Assembly (NCBI RefSeq): GCF_028618595.1
Contig: NZ_JAQITE010000001.1
Location: 124,001 to 188,000 of the forward strand
Source: Bartonella sp. AU18XJBT
Lineage (GTDB): Bacteria; Pseudomonadota; Alphaproteobacteria; Rhizobiales; Rhizobiaceae
Length of the DNA stretch: 64,000 nucleotides
Direction of reading: 5' to 3'
Position numbers and translations under genes: made by a program. Shown piece by piece: positions 61,743 to 64,000 of the stretch; positions within the stretch are counted from its first letter, which is position 1; every line of letters starts with the position of its first letter. A model generated the notes under the pieces. It did not search any database. It worked only from the letters and a program-made list of their open reading frames with translations, and was not told the origin of the DNA.

Positions 61743-62781
61743 TGAGATGAATAGAGATAGTACTCTGATTTTTTTGCATCTTTTACACGATATTCTAAGC
61801 TAATTATTTTATGAGTTTATGAACTTATCAGAATATTTCGAGTCATGATCAGTATGATTAAAAAGCTATCAATACGACTAAAAGCTGCTGAGGATTGCTT
61901 ATTTTAGCAGCTAGGTAAGACAGATAAAGATAGATATGGTCTGATTACTTTTCATATCATATTCCAATTTTATACGAAATTACGATTTCTTGTTACTCAT
62001 ATTTATGAAAGATATTTATTGTACTGGTGGCATTATCTTGCTGTACCGTAAAACACTGCTATTTAGGGCTGTGATATATGGCATCCTCGTTAATATATTA
62101 AGTATTTTAGTGCGTGGTGAATATTCTTAAACTTGTTTGTAAAGCTTTGAGTTTAAGTGAATCACATGACTAGGAAGTCAAGGTAAATTCCTTAGAATTT
62201 GGACTGTTTGCAGACTTGATTCGAATGAAAATCCTTATCCTTTGAGGTGCGGGAAGGAGTTCAAAGGATGTTTAGGAAAATAAAATGCTTCTGTGATATA
62301 TCTGATTATATGGTTCATATAAAAACAGTAAAAGAACTCTTTATAACTTAAAATGTGAAGAAAATGCGAGACCCATTATCCATGAATTTATTATGCAAAA
62401 TGGGGTGGCATCCCAACGCCGACAGCTTTAAACTAAATGTTGCTACGATAACAACAATATTGATTGTAAAAAAGCATAATTCATGAAATATTGCGTATTT
62501 GCAAGGTGGAGGAGATTTCATGACAACCTTTACAAAAAAAGACTATTTTGTAAAAATAGTCGATCTTGGCCATTTTTTCGTATACGGGACAATATTGATG
62601 TAAGGAAATATGAAATATAATGCATAGGATTTTGCCTCTATGTGCATTACACTTATCAAAATATATTTGTGTAGAAAAGCGATGGGAATACGGTAAACAA
62701 CAGTTTGTGCTGTAGCCTATCAAAAAGGGATACTTTATCTCCTATTAAGAAAGCTTTTTAATAAAAAATAACATCTGTTTT
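61743..62781. other. Intergenic spacer of about 1 kb with repeat copy
   Basis: Between the convergent ilvD and mutS stops. No supported gene and no strong terminator. Contains family A copy 2 at 62090-62261; the stretch after it (62310-62350) faintly resembles family C. Confidence 0.6.
62090..62261 (+). repeat. Diverged intergenic repeat, family A, copy 2
   Basis: Same-orientation match to 1025-1210: TTAATATATTAAG, GTGAATATTCTTAA, GAGTTTAAGTGAATCACAT, GACTGTTTGCAGACTTGATT and CGGGAAGGAG, in the same order and spacing within a few bases. Confidence 0.6.
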
Positions 62782-64000
62782 CTATAAAGGGTTACTCTTT
62801 TCAAGCTGTTTGAGGTGGTAAATTGCTTCTAAAGCTTGTTTTGGAGAGAGTTCATCGGGATGAATATTTTTTAAAGCTTCGTGAAGTACACAATGTTTGT
62901 TTCTTGCTTCATTGCTAGAAGATGTTGCTTTAAGAGAAAAGAGTGGTAAATCATCAATGAGTTTATGTCCTTTTCCGGCCATTTCACCTTGTTCTAATTG
63001 ATGGAGTACATCTGTTGCTCGTGTAATAACGGCTGGGGGAAGTCCAGCAAGTTTTGCGACTTGTACACCATAGGAACGGTCAGCAGCTCCTGGTGTGACC
63101 TCATGAAGAAAAACTACATCACCATCCCAATTTTTGACTTTCATGGTTACATTATGTAGTCTGTCAAGTTTTTCGGTAAGAGCAGTCATTTCATGAAAAT
63201 GGGTAGCCAGAATAGCACGACAATGGTTAACTTCATGGAGATATTCAACAGCAGCCCAAGCAATAGAAAGTCCATCAAAAGTTGATGTTCCACGTCCTAT
63301 TTCATCAAGAATAACAAGGGAATGGTGGCTAGCATGATTGAGAATCGTTGCTGTTTCAACCATTTCCATCATAAAGGTTGAGCGTCCCCGTGCAAGATCA
63401 TCGGAAGCTCCGACACGACTAAACAAGCGATCAACGACACCAATATGTGCTGAAGTCGCTGGAACGAAGGACCCCATTTGCGCCATAATAGCAATAAGAG
63501 CATTTTGCCGCAAAAAAGTTGATTTTCCACCCATATTAGGTCCTGTCAACAGCCAAATTGCTGCATATTGCTGATTTTCTTGTACAGAGAGATCACAATT
63601 ATTGGCAATAAAAGGTTCTGCTGCTTGTTTGCGAAGTGCTTGCTCGACGACAGGATGGCGCCCTGCTGTGATATGAAAGGTAAGTGAAAGATCAATTTTA
63701 GGGCGGCAATATCCTTGTTCTTCAGCAAGATATGCTAAAGCGACAGAGACATCTAAAATAGCAAGTGCTTCAGAGGCTTTACGAATAAAATCAACTTGTT
63801 CGGTAATTTCTTGAACGAGAATATCAAAAATCTCTAGTTCAAGTGTCAATGCGTGATTGGCAGCATGAGCAATACGGCTTTCAAGGTCAGCAAGCTCTGT
63901 TGTCGTAAAACGCATAGCGTTTGCCATTGTTTGCCGATGAATAAAACGTGCTTTAGCTTGTGGATTATTTGTAAGAGCAGATGCTTGTGTACTGGTTACT
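62782..64000 (-). CDS. mutS: DNA mismatch repair protein MutS, C-terminal part
   Basis: The frame is open to the right edge (first full codon at 63999), so only the C-terminal 405 or so residues are seen; an internal Met at 63927 is not the start. Mismatch-recognition ATPase. Visible: the end of the lever/clamp region ([23 protein letters not shown]), Walker [14 protein letters not shown], the conserved [21 protein letters not shown], Walker [27 protein letters not shown], and the HTH dimerisation tail with [14 protein letters not shown]. Convergent with ilvD. Confidence 0.96.
   Translation of the reverse strand, partial: VTSTQASALTNNPQAKARFIHRQTMANAMRFTTTELADLESRIAHAANHALTLELEIFDILVQEITEQVDFIRKASEALAILDVSVALAYLAEEQGYCRPKIDLSLTFHITAGRHPVVEQALRKQAAEPFIANNCDLSVQENQQYAAIWLLTGPNMGGKSTFLRQNALIAIMAQMGSFVPATSAHIGVVDRLFSRVGASDDLARGRSTFMMEMVETATILNHASHHSLVILDEIGRGTSTFDGLSIAWAAVEYLHEVNHCRAILATHFHEMTALTEKLDRLHNVTMKVKNWDGDVVFLHEVTPGAADRSYGVQVAKLAGLPPAVITRATDVLHQLEQGEMAGKGHKLIDDLPLFSLKATSSSNEARNKHCVLHEALKNIHPDELSPKQALEAIYHLKQLEKSNPL

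Noticed and set aside
62782-63927. Treating ATG 63927 as the start of a short mutS
   Set aside because: The frame continues to the window edge with conserved MutS residues (RFIHRQT) upstream of this Met.

Overview
The window is a 64 kb stretch of an AT-rich alphaproteobacterial chromosome. It is most likely from Bartonella: almost every protein is of Rhizobiales type, the ChvI/ChvG-type pair (BatR/BatS in Bartonella) sits upstream of HprK, a mannose-type EIIA and HPr, there is a roughly 2,850-residue cyclic beta-1,2-glucan synthetase, and long decayed intergenic spacers are inserted between housekeeping genes. The species cannot be fixed by reading alone. About 40 protein genes are present, two of them cut by the window ends, with one tRNA. 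I saw no insertion sequence, phage, integrase or CRISPR array.

Layout. 1-7355: 3' end of dapE; the hemW/rdgB pair; hrcA and grpE; a LigT-type 2'-5' RNA ligase family protein. 7991-11870: regulatory cluster batR-batS-hprK-EIIA-HPr, read leftward. 12257-13375: a Kbp-type BON-LysM protein and a periplasmic copper chaperone, convergent on a shared terminator. 14340-17532: dnaK-dnaJ behind a good RpoH-type promoter. 19216-21068: argB and an EamA permease. 22527-30934: lepA, dapD, a LOG-family protein, def-fmt-truA, rmuC and a lytic-transglycosylase lipoprotein. 32107-36675: tRNA-Ala(GGC), a FYDLN-acid protein, aroA-cmk and rpsA. 36903-46910: the giant glucan synthetase gene and pncB. 48350-52643: a YbaN-like membrane protein and a four-gene Mn/Fe ABC importer (sitABCD type). 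52932-58089: rpmI-rplT-pheS-pheT and nth. 58209-64000: hsp20 with its DUF1150 partner, ilvD, and the 3' part of mutS.

The genes form coherent blocks: protein quality control (hrcA, grpE, dnaKJ, hsp20), translation (rpsA, rpmI-rplT, pheST, fmt, def, truA, lepA), lysine/DAP and arginine synthesis (dapE, dapD, argB), and envelope or host-interaction functions (glucan synthetase, BatRS, metal importer).

About a fifth to a quarter of the window is non-coding. These spacers hold at least three families of diverged, same-orientation repeats of 150-300 bp. The most interesting non-coding signals are: (i) a putative three-hairpin small RNA on the minus strand downstream of sitD, with two loops carrying anti-Shine-Dalgarno CCTCC/CTCCCC tracts; (ii) a tandemly duplicated rpsA leader with two hairpin-plus-SD units and a five-codon leader ORF; (iii) an intrinsic terminator just upstream of pheS that may act as an attenuator; and (iv) a 7-1-7 palindrome in front of the metal importer.
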